The notes below the pieces were generated by a model, which saw only the letters and a list, made by a program, of their open reading frames with translations, was not told where the DNA came from and did no database searches. A DNA stretch of 64,000 bases from Nocardioides sp. Root1257. Lineage in GTDB: Bacteria; Actinomycetota; Actinomycetes; Propionibacteriales; Nocardioidaceae. Below are positions 16,475 to 23,909 of this stretch, in pieces. A program made the translations under genes and the position numbers. The first letter of the stretch is position 1. Each line of letters begins with the position of its first letter. The stretch covers positions 124,001-188,000 of the forward strand of contig NZ_LMDV01000010.1 in NCBI RefSeq assembly GCF_001425175.1, given 5' to 3'.

Positions 16475-17665
16475 ATGACATGGGGGCCCAGGGCGCAACG
16501 GCGCGCCGATGACTTCGACACCCTGGTCGAGCAGCTCTCGACCGGGCAGACGTACGACGCCGGTGCCGCGCGCGACGCCGAGCTGCTCCAGCTCGTCGGG
16601 GCGCTGCGCAGCGTGCCCGACCCGCAGCCGCGGCCCGAGTTCGTGGCCGACCTGCGCACCCGGCTGATGACCGAGGCGGAGACCGCGCTGGTCCCGACCG
16701 ATGTCTCCCGACTCCAGCTACCGGCTCGTCGTACCACTCGGGAGCGGCGGATCGCCGCCGTCGTCGGTGGCCTCGCTCTCGTCGGCGCCACGACCTCCGT
16801 CGCGATGGCGGCGCAGTCCGCGCTGCCCGGTGAGTCGCTCTACCCGATCAAGCGGGTCCTCGAGTCCGCCCACACCAGCCTGTCGCTCGGCGAGGCCCGC
16901 AAGGGCAGCACCGAGCTCGCCAACGCGTCCAGCCGCCTCGACGAGGCCACCGCGCTGACGCAGGCCGGCGACTCGTCCGACGACGAGCAGATCGCACGCA
17001 CGCTCAGCACCTTCACCGACCAGGCCACCTCCGGCGCCGACCTGCTGTTCGCCGACTACGCGCACACCGGCCGCGAGGCGTCGATCGCCGAGCTGCACGA
17101 CTTCGCGTCGAGCAGCATGACCCAGCTCGCCGCCCTCGAGCCGCAGATCCCGTACGGCGCTCGCGACGAGCTGATCGCCGCGGCCAGCACGATCGCGCAG
17201 ATCGACTCCGAGGCGACGCTCCAGTGCCCGACCTGTGGAGGCACCGTCATCGAGTCGATCCCGCCGACCCTCGTCGCCGCCGAGCAGGTCGCCCTGCCCA
17301 CGCCGCCCGCCGCTCAGTCGACCGGGCAGAAGGCCGGCAAGCCCGGTCGGAGCGGCACGCAGGGCAGCACGAGCACCGACGAGGGTGACCCGCAGCTGCC
17401 GGTCGTCGGCGACGACGTGCCGCCCGGGAGCGTCCTCGACCCGAGCACCGCGCCGTCGACCAGCCCGAACCCGATCAAGGACCTGACCGACGGCCTCACC
17501 GGGGTGCTCACCGGCAAGGGCTCCACCGGCACGTCCGGTGGCTCCGGGAGCTCCCCGTCGTCGAGCCCGCTCGGCCAGGTCGTCGGCGGCGTCGGCGAGA
17601 TCCTCCAGGGCGTCGTCGACCCGGTCACCGGCCTGCTGGTCCCCAGCAGCACCGCGAAGCCCTGA
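16475..17665 (+). CDS. DUF5667-type membrane protein, probable RsbN-like anti-sigma factor
   Basis: A 396-residue protein with an N-terminal cytoplasmic part of about 90 residues, a single membrane helix at about 93-112 (IAAVVGGLALVGATTSVAMA) and an extracytoplasmic region with SALPGESLYPIKRVLE, the mark of DUF5667 domains, then helical segments and a CPTCGG pair of cysteines. The last 120 residues are a Ser/Gly/Thr/Pro-rich tail. It lies 79 bases after the BldN-like sigma gene, the position of the anti-sigma factor RsbN in Streptomyces. The cytoplasmic N-terminus (FDTLVEQL, PRPEFVADLRTRL) would be the sigma-binding part; this role is inference. Confidence 0.8.
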   Translation: MTWGPRAQRRADDFDTLVEQLSTGQTYDAGAARDAELLQLVGALRSVPDPQPRPEFVADLRTRLMTEAETALVPTDVSRLQLPARRTTRERRIAAVVGGLALVGATTSVAMAAQSALPGESLYPIKRVLESAHTSLSLGEARKGSTELANASSRLDEATALTQAGDSSDDEQIARTLSTFTDQATSGADLLFADYAHTGREASIAELHDFASSSMTQLAALEPQIPYGARDELIAAASTIAQIDSEATLQCPTCGGTVIESIPPTLVAAEQVALPTPPAAQSTGQKAGKPGRSGTQGSTSTDEGDPQLPVVGDDVPPGSVLDPSTAPSTSPNPIKDLTDGLTGVLTGKGSTGTSGGSGSSPSSSPLGQVVGGVGEILQGVVDPVTGLLVPSSTAKP

Positions 17666-17670
17666 GCGGG

Positions 17671-17713
17671 TCGTCCGCGTTCGGCTAGCCCCAGGCGCGT
17701 CTGGGGCGGACGA
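17671..17713. terminator. Hairpin between convergent genes
   Basis: GCCCCAG (17688-17694) and CTGGGGC (17701-17707) form an inner stem with a six-base loop. Outer arms TCGTCCGC and GCGGACGA extend it, with a ten-base left-side bulge. It separates the RsbN-like gene from the convergent acyltransferase gene. Confidence 0.5.
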
Positions 17714-17718
17714 ACCGA

Positions 17719-18867
17719 CTAGCGGAACACCGACTGCCGCTTCATGAGCAGCGAGTAGAGCGTCTGCTGGATGGTCTCGCGCACCTGGTCGGTGACGTTG
17801 AAGACCAGCATCGGGTCGTCGGCGGCACCGGCGTCGAACTCGTCGGTCCGGATCGGCTCGCCGAACTCGAGCAGCCACTTCGAGGGCAGCGGCACGAGAC
17901 CCAGCGGGCCGAGCAGCGGGAAGAACGGCGTGATCGGGATGTAGGGCACCCCGAGCAGCCGTGCCAGCGACGGCAGGTTGCCGACGAGGGGATAGATCTC
18001 CTCCGCGCCCACCACGGACAGGGGGATGATCGGCACGCCGGTGCGCACCGCCGCGGAGACGAAGCCGCCTCGGCCGAAGCGCTGGAGCTTGTAGCGCTCG
18101 GCGTACGGCTTGCCGATGCCCTTGAAGCCCTCCGGCCACACGCCGACGAGCTCGCCGCCGTTGAGCATCCGCTCGGCGTCCTCGTTGCAGGCCAGCGTCG
18201 CGCCGCTGCGCCGCGCCATCGAGCCCACGAACGGCATCTTGAAGACCAGGTCGGCGCCGAGCGGGCGCAGGAACCGGCCCGTCTCGTCGTGGATGGTCAC
18301 GAGGGTCATCAGGCCGTCGACCGGGACCGTGCCCGAGTGGTTGGAGACCACCAGCGCGCCACCGTCGGTCGGGATGTTCTCGATCCCGCGGACCTCGATC
18401 CGGAACCACTTCTGGGCGATGGGTCGCAGTGCGGCCATCAGGAACCGCTCGGTGATCTCCTGGTCGAAGCCGTACTCGTCGACCCGGTAGTCGCCGGCCA
18501 CCCGTCGGCGCAGGAACGCCAGGAAGCGCGCCAGCTGGGGCTCCCAGTCCTCTCCGAACACCTCGGCCGCGCCGTGCTGGACGGCGGCCAGCCAGTCGGC
18601 GGCCGGGATGCCGTTCGGCATCGGCACGTCGGTCGTGGTCGGCGCCCGCGTGGGCTCCGGTGCCGTCGCCTCGGACGCGGCCTTCGGCTTGGCCTTCGGC
18701 TTCGGCTTGGGCTTCGGGGCCGCCTTCGTGGCCGGTGCCGGCCGGGTGGCCGACTTCGGCGCGGCGGTCTTGGGGGCGAGCCCGCGAGCGGCCGACGACG
18801 GCTGGGTGCCGGTACCGCGGCCGGGTCGGCCGCGAGTGCCGATCGGGATGATCTCGGCGTCACCCAT
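17719..18867 (-). CDS. Lysophospholipid acyltransferase family protein (PlsC-like)
   Basis: A 382-residue protein. The first 115 residues are Ala/Pro/Lys-rich low complexity (alternating KPKPK), probably disordered. The catalytic domain begins near residue 170 with LVVSNHSGTVPVDGLM, the acyltransferase histidine/aspartate motif of a PlsC subgroup, followed by GVWPEGFKGIGKPY, the substrate-binding region. It probably acylates a lysophospholipid or similar acceptor at the membrane; the exact acceptor is unknown. ATG 18865-18867 overlaps the stop of the SDR gene by eight bases. The same acyltransferase-SDR pair is Rv0502-Rv0501 in M. tuberculosis (from memory). Confidence 0.86.
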   Translation of the reverse strand: MGDAEIIPIGTRGRPGRGTGTQPSSAARGLAPKTAAPKSATRPAPATKAAPKPKPKPKAKPKAASEATAPEPTRAPTTTDVPMPNGIPAADWLAAVQHGAAEVFGEDWEPQLARFLAFLRRRVAGDYRVDEYGFDQEITERFLMAALRPIAQKWFRIEVRGIENIPTDGGALVVSNHSGTVPVDGLMTLVTIHDETGRFLRPLGADLVFKMPFVGSMARRSGATLACNEDAERMLNGGELVGVWPEGFKGIGKPYAERYKLQRFGRGGFVSAAVRTGVPIIPLSVVGAEEIYPLVGNLPSLARLLGVPYIPITPFFPLLGPLGLVPLPSKWLLEFGEPIRTDEFDAGAADDPMLVFNVTDQVRETIQQTLYSLLMKRQSVFR

Positions 18868-19924
18868 GGTCGCTCCCCCCGACGGCAGGCACGGTCGCTG
18901 GATCGGGCCCGGCATCGGGCAGCCGCTCGGCGAGGCGATCGAGCACCCGGCCGGTGCGACCGCCGGTCGCGGGCAACGGCTCGGCGAAGTCCGCGAACGC
19001 GGACGCGGTGGTGAACGTGGGCTCGAAGCCGAGCAGGCTGCGCATCCGGGTGGTGTCGACGCCGCGACCGTAGGTGAGGAACGCCGTCTGCTCGGGCGAG
19101 AAGTCGGCGACGCGGGCCGAGCGCAGCACGGAGCCGACGTTGCCGACGGCGAAGGGCGGCAGCGCGACGGTCGGCCGCTGGAGGCGGCGTACGGCCTGGG
19201 AGAGCATCAGCAGGCCGTCGCCGGCGACGTTGAACGTGCCGGCGACGTCGGAGTGCGTGGCGTGCCGGAGCACGGCGAGCAGGTCCTGCTCGTGGAGGAA
19301 CTGCAGGCGGGCGTCGTGGCCGAGCACCGTCGGGATGAGCGGCAGCCGGAAGTACGACGTCAGCGGGCTGGTGACGTGCGGGCCGATCACGTTGGCAGCG
19401 CGCAGCAGCGTCACCCGGACGTCGGGGCGCCGGCGCGCGAACCCGCGCACGTAGCCCTCGATCTCGGCGACGTCCTTGGCGTAGCCCGAGCGCGGGGGGC
19501 GCCGCGGCTCCATGTCCTCGGTGAACATGGCGGGGTCGCGGCTGCTCGCGCCGTACACGGTCGTCGTCGACTTCACGACCAGTGAACGAAGCTCGGGTGC
19601 CTTCTGGCACGCCGCCAGGAGCTGCATCGTCCCGATGACGTTCAGCTCTTTCATCGTGTTGCGACCCCCGGCGCTGCCGGGGGTCGAGATCACGCTCATG
19701 TGGACGACGGTGTCGACGTCCTCCTTGACGATGATCTTCGCGATGACGGGGTTGCGGATGTCAGCGCGGACGAAGGAGACGTCGCCGATGTCGCCGCGTG
19801 GCGGCACGGCGTCTACGCCGATGACCCGAGCGACGTCGGGGTCGGCTGCGGCAGCGCGCGCGTACTTCCGACCGAGGTCACGTGAGACCCCGGTGACGAG
19901 GACGACCCTGCCGGCGCTGCCCAT
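18860..19924 (-). CDS. NAD-dependent epimerase/dehydratase (extended SDR) family protein
   Basis: A 354-residue Rossmann-fold protein with the N-terminal motif VLVTGVSRDLGRKYA, a degenerate TGxxGxxG. The catalytic tyrosine and lysine are in SGYAKDVAEIEGY after a conserved serine in VVKSTTTVYGAS. The fold acts on nucleotide sugars or similar substrates, but this subgroup has no agreed substrate despite being annotated galE2 in mycobacteria. Its stop overlaps the acyltransferase start, so the two may act on one lipid or glycolipid pathway (inference). The bS22 gene ends 21 bases upstream. Confidence 0.86.
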   Translation of the reverse strand: MGSAGRVVLVTGVSRDLGRKYARAAAADPDVARVIGVDAVPPRGDIGDVSFVRADIRNPVIAKIIVKEDVDTVVHMSVISTPGSAGGRNTMKELNVIGTMQLLAACQKAPELRSLVVKSTTTVYGASSRDPAMFTEDMEPRRPPRSGYAKDVAEIEGYVRGFARRRPDVRVTLLRAANVIGPHVTSPLTSYFRLPLIPTVLGHDARLQFLHEQDLLAVLRHATHSDVAGTFNVAGDGLLMLSQAVRRLQRPTVALPPFAVGNVGSVLRSARVADFSPEQTAFLTYGRGVDTTRMRSLLGFEPTFTTASAFADFAEPLPATGGRTGRVLDRLAERLPDAGPDPATVPAVGGSDHG

Positions 19925-19945
19925 ACGGCGAACGAGCCGCGCGGC

Positions 19946-20047
19946 CTACTTGCCGAGCTTGCGACGCTGGACGCGCGTCTTCTTCAGCAGCTTGCGGTGC
20001 TTCTTCTTGGCCATGCGCTTGCGCCGCTTCTTGATGACAGAACCCAC
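19946..20047 (-). CDS. Ribosomal protein bS22 (33 residues)
   Basis: A very small, very basic protein: GTG start at 20045-20047, then GSVIKKRRKRMAKKKHRK, further lysines and arginines, and QRRKLGK before TAG. It differs at only a few positions from the mycobacterial 33-residue protein bS22, which is built into the small ribosomal subunit (identification from memory). A GAAAGG ribosome-binding site lies nine bases upstream. It sits between the HTH regulator and the SDR gene, as Rv0500B sits between Rv0500A and Rv0501. Easily missed because of its length. Confidence 0.9.
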   Translation of the reverse strand: MGSVIKKRRKRMAKKKHRKLLKKTRVQRRKLGK

Positions 20048-20200
20048 AGGGAAACCTTTCAACAGCCATACAGCTGCCCCCGGACCAGCCCGGAGGACCG
20101 GCCCAGCCTATCCGGGGATGGTGCCCCGGCAGAATCGGCCGGTCCATCCGGACCGGGTGAGCCCGAATGAGCCCTGTCTGAGCACCCGAGGGTGCGTCGG

Positions 20201-20404
20201 TCAGCCAGCGCTGTAGAAGCTCTTGCGCAGGTACTCGTCCACGTCCTCCTCGAGGACACGGAAGGACCGGCCGACCCGGACGGCGGGCAGGTCGCCGCCG
20301 TGGACGAGCCGGTAGACGGTCATCTTGGACACCCGCATCATCGCTGCCACCTCGGCAACGGTGAGGAACTTCGAGTCAGAGATGTCTCCGGAACTGGTAG
20401 CCAT
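20201..20404 (-). CDS. BldC/excisionase-like helix-turn-helix regulator
   Basis: A 67-residue DNA-binding protein of the MerR-like excisionase family: FLTVAEVAAMMRVSKMTVYRLVHGGDLPAVRVGRS holds the winged helix, with a short C-terminal helix (EDVDEYLRKSFYSAG). It has no sensor domain. The ATG is at 20402-20404. Similar small proteins lie beside bS22 in M. tuberculosis (Rv0500A), and in S. coelicolor a BldD target (bdtA) encodes a comparable protein near bldN and trpRS1 (both from memory). It may be a developmental or housekeeping regulator; targets are unknown. The 178-base gap upstream contains its promoter region. Confidence 0.87.
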   Translation of the reverse strand: MATSSGDISDSKFLTVAEVAAMMRVSKMTVYRLVHGGDLPAVRVGRSFRVLEEDVDEYLRKSFYSAG

Positions 20405-20582
20405 CGTGCACCGATACTTTCTGTCTGACGCGCCACCGGCTTCCCCACCAGTGATCACACGCGCCGCGCTCCGTGAGAATAGAGCCTGATGTGACTCGTG
20501 GGGAAGAGGTTCACCAAAGAAACGATTGGGACACGGCGTGTCCGCTTGCGCGGGCGCCCCGAATCGTCCCGGCCGCGTGCAC

Positions 20583-21782
20583 CTAGGGCAGCGGGTCGAG
20601 GCCGTGCAGCGGGAAGGCCTCCATGCGGGTCGCGTGGATCGCCCGGTCGAGCCAGGTCTCGGGGTCGTAGCCCTCGCGCCAGTCGCGGTACGCCGGGGTG
20701 CGGCCGTCGGTGAGCCGCATCGGCGCGATCCGGCCGAGCCGCTCCCGCACGTGCTCGCGCCAGGCGGCGGGGGTGTCCAGCCCGGGCTCGAGCGGGGCGC
20801 CGGAGAGGATCGCGAGCAGGTGCGTCCAGGCGCGTGGCACCACGTCGACGATGGCGTAGCCGCCGCCACCGGTGGCGACCCAGCGGCCCTCGCACAGCTC
20901 GTGCGCCAGGTCGTGGACGGCCAGGTAGGCGGCACGCTGGCCGTCGACCGTGAGCATCAGGTGGGCGAGCGGGTCCTCCGCGTGGGAGTCGCACCCGTGC
21001 TGGGTCACGAGCAGCTGGGGCTTGAACTCGCGCAGCAGCGGGGGCACCACGGCGTGGAAGGCACGCAGCCAGCCGGCGTCGCCGGTGCCGGGCGGCAGTG
21101 CGACGTTCACGGCCGACCCGAGTGCGGCCGGGCCGCCGAGGTCGTGCGGGAAGCCGGTGCCGGGGAAGAGCATCTGGCCGGTCTCGTGGAGGGAGATCGT
21201 CAGCACCCGCGGGTCGTCCCAGAAGATCTTCTCGACGCCGTCGCCGTGGTGGACGTCGAGGTCGACGTACGCGACCCGCTCGGCGCCCTGGTCGAGCAGG
21301 CTCTGGATGCCGACCGCGACGTCGTTGTAGATGCAGAATCCGCTCGCGCGGCCGGGCATGGCGTGGTGCAGGCCCCCGGTGATGTTGGCGGCGTGCAGCG
21401 ACTCCCCGGTCCAGACCTGGCGGAACGCCTCGACGCTGGCGCCGACGATGTGCGCCGTCGCGTGGTGCATGTCGTGGAAGACGGGGTTGTCGTCGGAGCC
21501 CAGGCCGTGGACACCGTCGACCGTGCGCGGGTCGCGACCGGCCCGGATGACGGCCTCGATGAGCTCGGGGCGGTGCACGGTCGCGATCAGGTCGTCCGAC
21601 GCCACCGGCGCGGGTACGACGCGCAGCCGGTCGCCGACCACACCGAGCTCGCTCGCGAGCCGCATCGTGAGGTCCACGCGCAGGGGCGACATCGGGTGGT
21701 CCGGTCCGAAGTCGTACTCGGTCAGGCTCGGGTCGAAGACGACCGTGGCCGGCCCTGAGCACGCATGCGACGACGGGGCCAT
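20583..21782 (-). CDS. acuC: Acetoin utilization protein AcuC / histone deacetylase family protein
   Basis: A 399-residue zinc-dependent deacetylase-fold protein. Motifs include FDPSLTEYDFGPDHPMSPLRVDLT at the start (shortened here to its ends), TGGLHHAMPGRASGFCIYND with the paired active-site histidines, DLDVHHGDGVEKIFWDD with the metal-binding Asp and His, and the late GGGGYAIVDVVPRAW. AcuC proteins deacetylate acetyl-lysine, for example on acetyl-CoA synthetase, in the cytoplasm. The ATG lies at 21780-21782. It is divergent from the trpS attenuator leader with only 29 bases between the two start codons, so their promoters overlap. Confidence 0.9.
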   Translation of the reverse strand: MAPSSHACSGPATVVFDPSLTEYDFGPDHPMSPLRVDLTMRLASELGVVGDRLRVVPAPVASDDLIATVHRPELIEAVIRAGRDPRTVDGVHGLGSDDNPVFHDMHHATAHIVGASVEAFRQVWTGESLHAANITGGLHHAMPGRASGFCIYNDVAVGIQSLLDQGAERVAYVDLDVHHGDGVEKIFWDDPRVLTISLHETGQMLFPGTGFPHDLGGPAALGSAVNVALPPGTGDAGWLRAFHAVVPPLLREFKPQLLVTQHGCDSHAEDPLAHLMLTVDGQRAAYLAVHDLAHELCEGRWVATGGGGYAIVDVVPRAWTHLLAILSGAPLEPGLDTPAAWREHVRERLGRIAPMRLTDGRTPAYRDWREGYDPETWLDRAIHATRMEAFPLHGLDPLP

Positions 21783-21811
21783 GTGACGGACGCTACCGCT
21801 ACAGTGGGTGG

Positions 21812-21850
21812 GTGCTGACGACCCGTTCCACCCAGTGGTGGCCCGCCTGA
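21812..21850 (+). CDS. Trp-rich leader peptide of trpS
   Basis: GTG CTG ACG ACC CGT TCC ACC CAG TGG TGG CCC GCC TGA encodes a 12-residue peptide with two adjacent tryptophans (MLTTRSTQWWPA). A -10-like TACAGT (21800-21805) places the transcript start next to this GTG, so the leader would be leaderless. Ribosome stalling at the Trp codons under low charged tRNA(Trp) would favour the antiterminator formed by 21852-21858 and 21883-21889. The auxiliary TrpRS gene of S. coelicolor is known to be controlled in this way. Confidence 0.8.
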   Translation: MLTTRSTQWWPA

Positions 21851-21880
21851 CGGCGGCCCGCCTCTCAGCACACCCTTTCG

Positions 21881-21902
21881 ACGGCCGCCCACGGGCGGCC
21901 GT
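21881..21902 (+). terminator. Attenuator terminator of trpS
   Basis: ACGGCCGCCC and GGGCGGCCGT form a ten-base-pair stem around two bases, followed by TTCGTCATGT on the extended side. The left arm also pairs with GGCGGCC at 21852-21858 (antiterminator), and that segment pairs with CCGCC at 21843-21847 (pause hairpin around the leader stop codon). These are the mutually exclusive structures of a classical attenuator. Confidence 0.75.
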
Positions 21903-21948
21903 TCGTCATGTCCGGACGACCCGTGGGCTCTCACCTCCAGGAGAACCC

Positions 21949-22905
21949 ATGAACCGCCAGCTCTCGCTGCTCACCCCGAGCGGCCACCTGACGCTCGGCA
22001 ACCTGCTCGGCGCCCTGCGCCCCATGGCCGCCGGCCAGCACGAGGACGACTGCTTCTACGGCATCGCCGACCTGCACGCCCTGACGACGCCGCACGACCC
22101 GGCGCAGCTGCGCGACGTCGTACGCGAGACCGCCACCCTGCTCCTGGCCGCCGGGCTCGACGACGCGACGCTCTTCGTGCAGAGCCGGGTGCCGGCGCAC
22201 GCGCAGCTCGCCTACCTGCTGGAGTGCACAGCCCACACCGGCGAGCTGAACCGGATGATCCAGTTCAAGGAGAAGGGCCGCGGGGTCGACTCGACGCGGG
22301 TCTCGCTCTACACCTACCCGGCGCTGATGGCGGCCGACATCCTGCTCTACCGCACGCAGCGCGTGCCGGTCGGCGCCGACCAGCGCCAGCACGTGGAGCT
22401 CACCCGCGACCTCGCCCTCCGCTTCAACAACGCCTACGGCCCGGTCTTCACGGTCCCCGAGGTGACCGTGCCCGCGGTCGGCGCGCGGGTGATGCGCCTC
22501 GACGACCCGAGCCGCAAGATGGGCAAGTCGGACACCTCCGCGGCCGGCGTCATCGCGCTGCTCGACCCGCCCGACGTCGTACGCCGCAAGGTCGCGCGCG
22601 CGGTCACGGACTCCGACACCGGTGCCGACGCCGTCCGCGCCGACCCCGGCAAGCCCGGCGTGACCAACCTGCTGGAGATCCTGGCGGCGTGCGGCGGCTC
22701 GACCGACGGGATCACGACGTACGGCGCCCTGAAGCGGAGCGTCACCGACGCGGTCGTCGCCGAGCTCGAGCCGCTGCAGAAGCGGTACGCCGAGCTGGCG
22801 GCGGACCCGTCGTACGTCGACGGCGTCTACCGCGCCGGGGCCGAGCGCTGCCGGGAGGTCACCGCGCCGGTGCTGGCCGCGGCCGAGGCGGCGATCGGCC
22901 TGTGA
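21949..22905 (+). CDS. trpS: Tryptophanyl-tRNA synthetase, probably auxiliary type
   Basis: TrpS charges tRNA(Trp). The 318-residue protein has the class I signatures TPSGHLTLGNLLGAL (HIGH motif, residues 8-18) and DDPSRKMGKSD (KMSKS motif, about residue 190), plus the dimer-interface segment YLLECTAHTGELNRMIQFKEK. ATG 21949 is preferred over the upstream in-frame GTG because CCAGGAG lies six bases upstream. The attenuator upstream and the position beyond acuC match S. coelicolor trpRS1, a second, stress-inducible TrpRS that confers indolmycin resistance (known there). Whether this genome holds another trpS cannot be seen here. Confidence 0.93.
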   Translation: MNRQLSLLTPSGHLTLGNLLGALRPMAAGQHEDDCFYGIADLHALTTPHDPAQLRDVVRETATLLLAAGLDDATLFVQSRVPAHAQLAYLLECTAHTGELNRMIQFKEKGRGVDSTRVSLYTYPALMAADILLYRTQRVPVGADQRQHVELTRDLALRFNNAYGPVFTVPEVTVPAVGARVMRLDDPSRKMGKSDTSAAGVIALLDPPDVVRRKVARAVTDSDTGADAVRADPGKPGVTNLLEILAACGGSTDGITTYGALKRSVTDAVVAELEPLQKRYAELAADPSYVDGVYRAGAERCREVTAPVLAAAEAAIGL

Positions 22906-22910
22906 CGGAA

Positions 22911-22938
22911 CGGGCTCTTGAACATGTTCAAGAGCCCG
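22911..22938. promoter_or_regulatory. 28-bp perfect palindromic operator
   Basis: The half-site CGGGCTCTTGAACA is followed by its exact reverse complement TGTTCAAGAGCCCG. It covers the -35 box and spacer of the promoter of the membrane-protein/TetR operon and begins five bases after the trpS stop codon. Size and symmetry fit a TetR-family operator, and a TetR gene is second in the operon. Confidence 0.8.
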
Positions 22939-22947
22939 GCGTACGCT
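22918..22947 (+). promoter_or_regulatory. Promoter of the small membrane protein/TetR operon
   Basis: TTGAAC (22918-22923) and TACGCT (22942-22947) are separated by 18 bases. The -10 box ends six bases before the ATG at 22954, so the transcript should be leaderless. The palindrome occupies the -35 box and most of the spacer. Confidence 0.65.
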
Positions 22948-22953
22948 GTCGTC

Positions 22954-23253
22954 ATGGCGGAATTGAACGCGTTCGAAACAGACCGGGAGCCGCTCGTCCC
23001 GGGGTCGGTGGTCACCCTCGCGACCGTCGCCGTCGGCTTGGTCGCCGTCGTGGCGGCCTTCGCGGTCGACCCGCTCGGACCACTCTTCGTCCTGCTCGTC
23101 TGGGGCTTCGTGCTGGGCGGCCTGGTGCTGGCGGTCCTCCCCGGGCGCGCCCGGCACGTCGGGGTCGGGCTGGCGTTCGCGGGCGCCGCCGTCCCGGTCG
23201 CCGCCTTCCTCTTCCTGGTGGTCGTGATCTCCGGCGGGGTGCTGTTCGGATGA
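22954..23253 (+). CDS. Small membrane protein of unknown function
   Basis: A 99-residue protein starting MAELNAFETDREPLVPG, then three hydrophobic helices (VVTLATVAVGLVAVVAAFA, LFVLLVWGFVLGGLVLAVL, GLAFAGAAVPVAAFLFLVVV). No family is recognised. ATG 22954 is preferred to the ATG inside the palindrome because the promoter -10 box ends six bases before it. Its stop overlaps the TetR start (ATGA). It is the first gene under the palindromic operator, so it is probably derepressed by whatever ligand the TetR protein senses. Confidence 0.75.
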   Translation: MAELNAFETDREPLVPGSVVTLATVAVGLVAVVAAFAVDPLGPLFVLLVWGFVLGGLVLAVLPGRARHVGVGLAFAGAAVPVAAFLFLVVVISGGVLFG

Positions 23254-23909
23254 GCACCTCCAAGGCCGAGCAGACCCGGGGCGCGATCGTCGGCGCCGCG
23301 ATGCGGCTCTTCCGTCAGGAGGGCTACGACCGGACCACGATGCGCGCGATCGCGACCGAGGCCGGGGTGTCGGTGGGCAACGCCTACTACTACTTCGGCT
23401 CCAAGGAGCACCTGGTCCAGGCGTTCTACGACCAGCTCCAGGTGGAGCACGCGGAAGCGGCGGCGCAGGTGCTCGACGGTGATCGCGCGTTCGCGCGCCG
23501 TCTCGAGGGGGTGCTGCTCGCGTGGCTCGACGTGGCGGCGCCGCACCACGAGTTCGCCGGCCAGTTCTTCCGCAACGCCGCCGACCCGCGCAGCCCGCTG
23601 TCGCCGTTCAGCGAGGAGTCCACGGCCGCGCGCGACGCGAGCATCGCGCTCTTCGCGACGCTGCTCGACGGGTCGGACGCCAAGCTGGCGCCGGCCCTGC
23701 GCGCCGAGCTGCCCGACCTCCTGTGGCTCCTGCAGATGGGCACCGTGCTCTTCTGGGTGTACGACGCCAGCCCGGACCAGGAGCGGACCCGGACCCTCGT
23801 GCGGCGGATCGTCCCGATCGTGGACCGGCTGGTGCGCCTGTCCCGGATGCCGGTCGTGCGCGGGGTCGTCGACGACGTGGTCGGCCTGATGAGGGAGCTG
23901 CGGTCGTGA
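23250..23909 (+). CDS. TetR/AcrR family transcriptional regulator
   Basis: A 219-residue repressor. The N-terminal HTH is clear: AAMRLFRQEGYDRTTMRAIA, then AGVSVGNAYYYFGSKEHLVQAFY. The C-terminal ligand domain is helical with a Trp/Leu-rich segment (LPDLLWLLQMGTVLFWVYD) that could form a hydrophobic pocket. It overlaps the upstream membrane protein gene and the downstream one by four bases each. The 28-bp palindrome ahead of the operon is the obvious operator, implying autorepression together with the membrane proteins. Confidence 0.9.
   Translation: MSTSKAEQTRGAIVGAAMRLFRQEGYDRTTMRAIATEAGVSVGNAYYYFGSKEHLVQAFYDQLQVEHAEAAAQVLDGDRAFARRLEGVLLAWLDVAAPHHEFAGQFFRNAADPRSPLSPFSEESTAARDASIALFATLLDGSDAKLAPALRAELPDLLWLLQMGTVLFWVYDASPDQERTRTLVRRIVPIVDRLVRLSRMPVVRGVVDDVVGLMRELRS

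Noticed and set aside
21783..21948. T-box riboswitch ahead of trpS
   Set aside because: No T-box sequence (AGGGTGG-type antiterminator bulge) or specifier loop is seen; the Trp leader peptide with three exclusive stems explains the region better.
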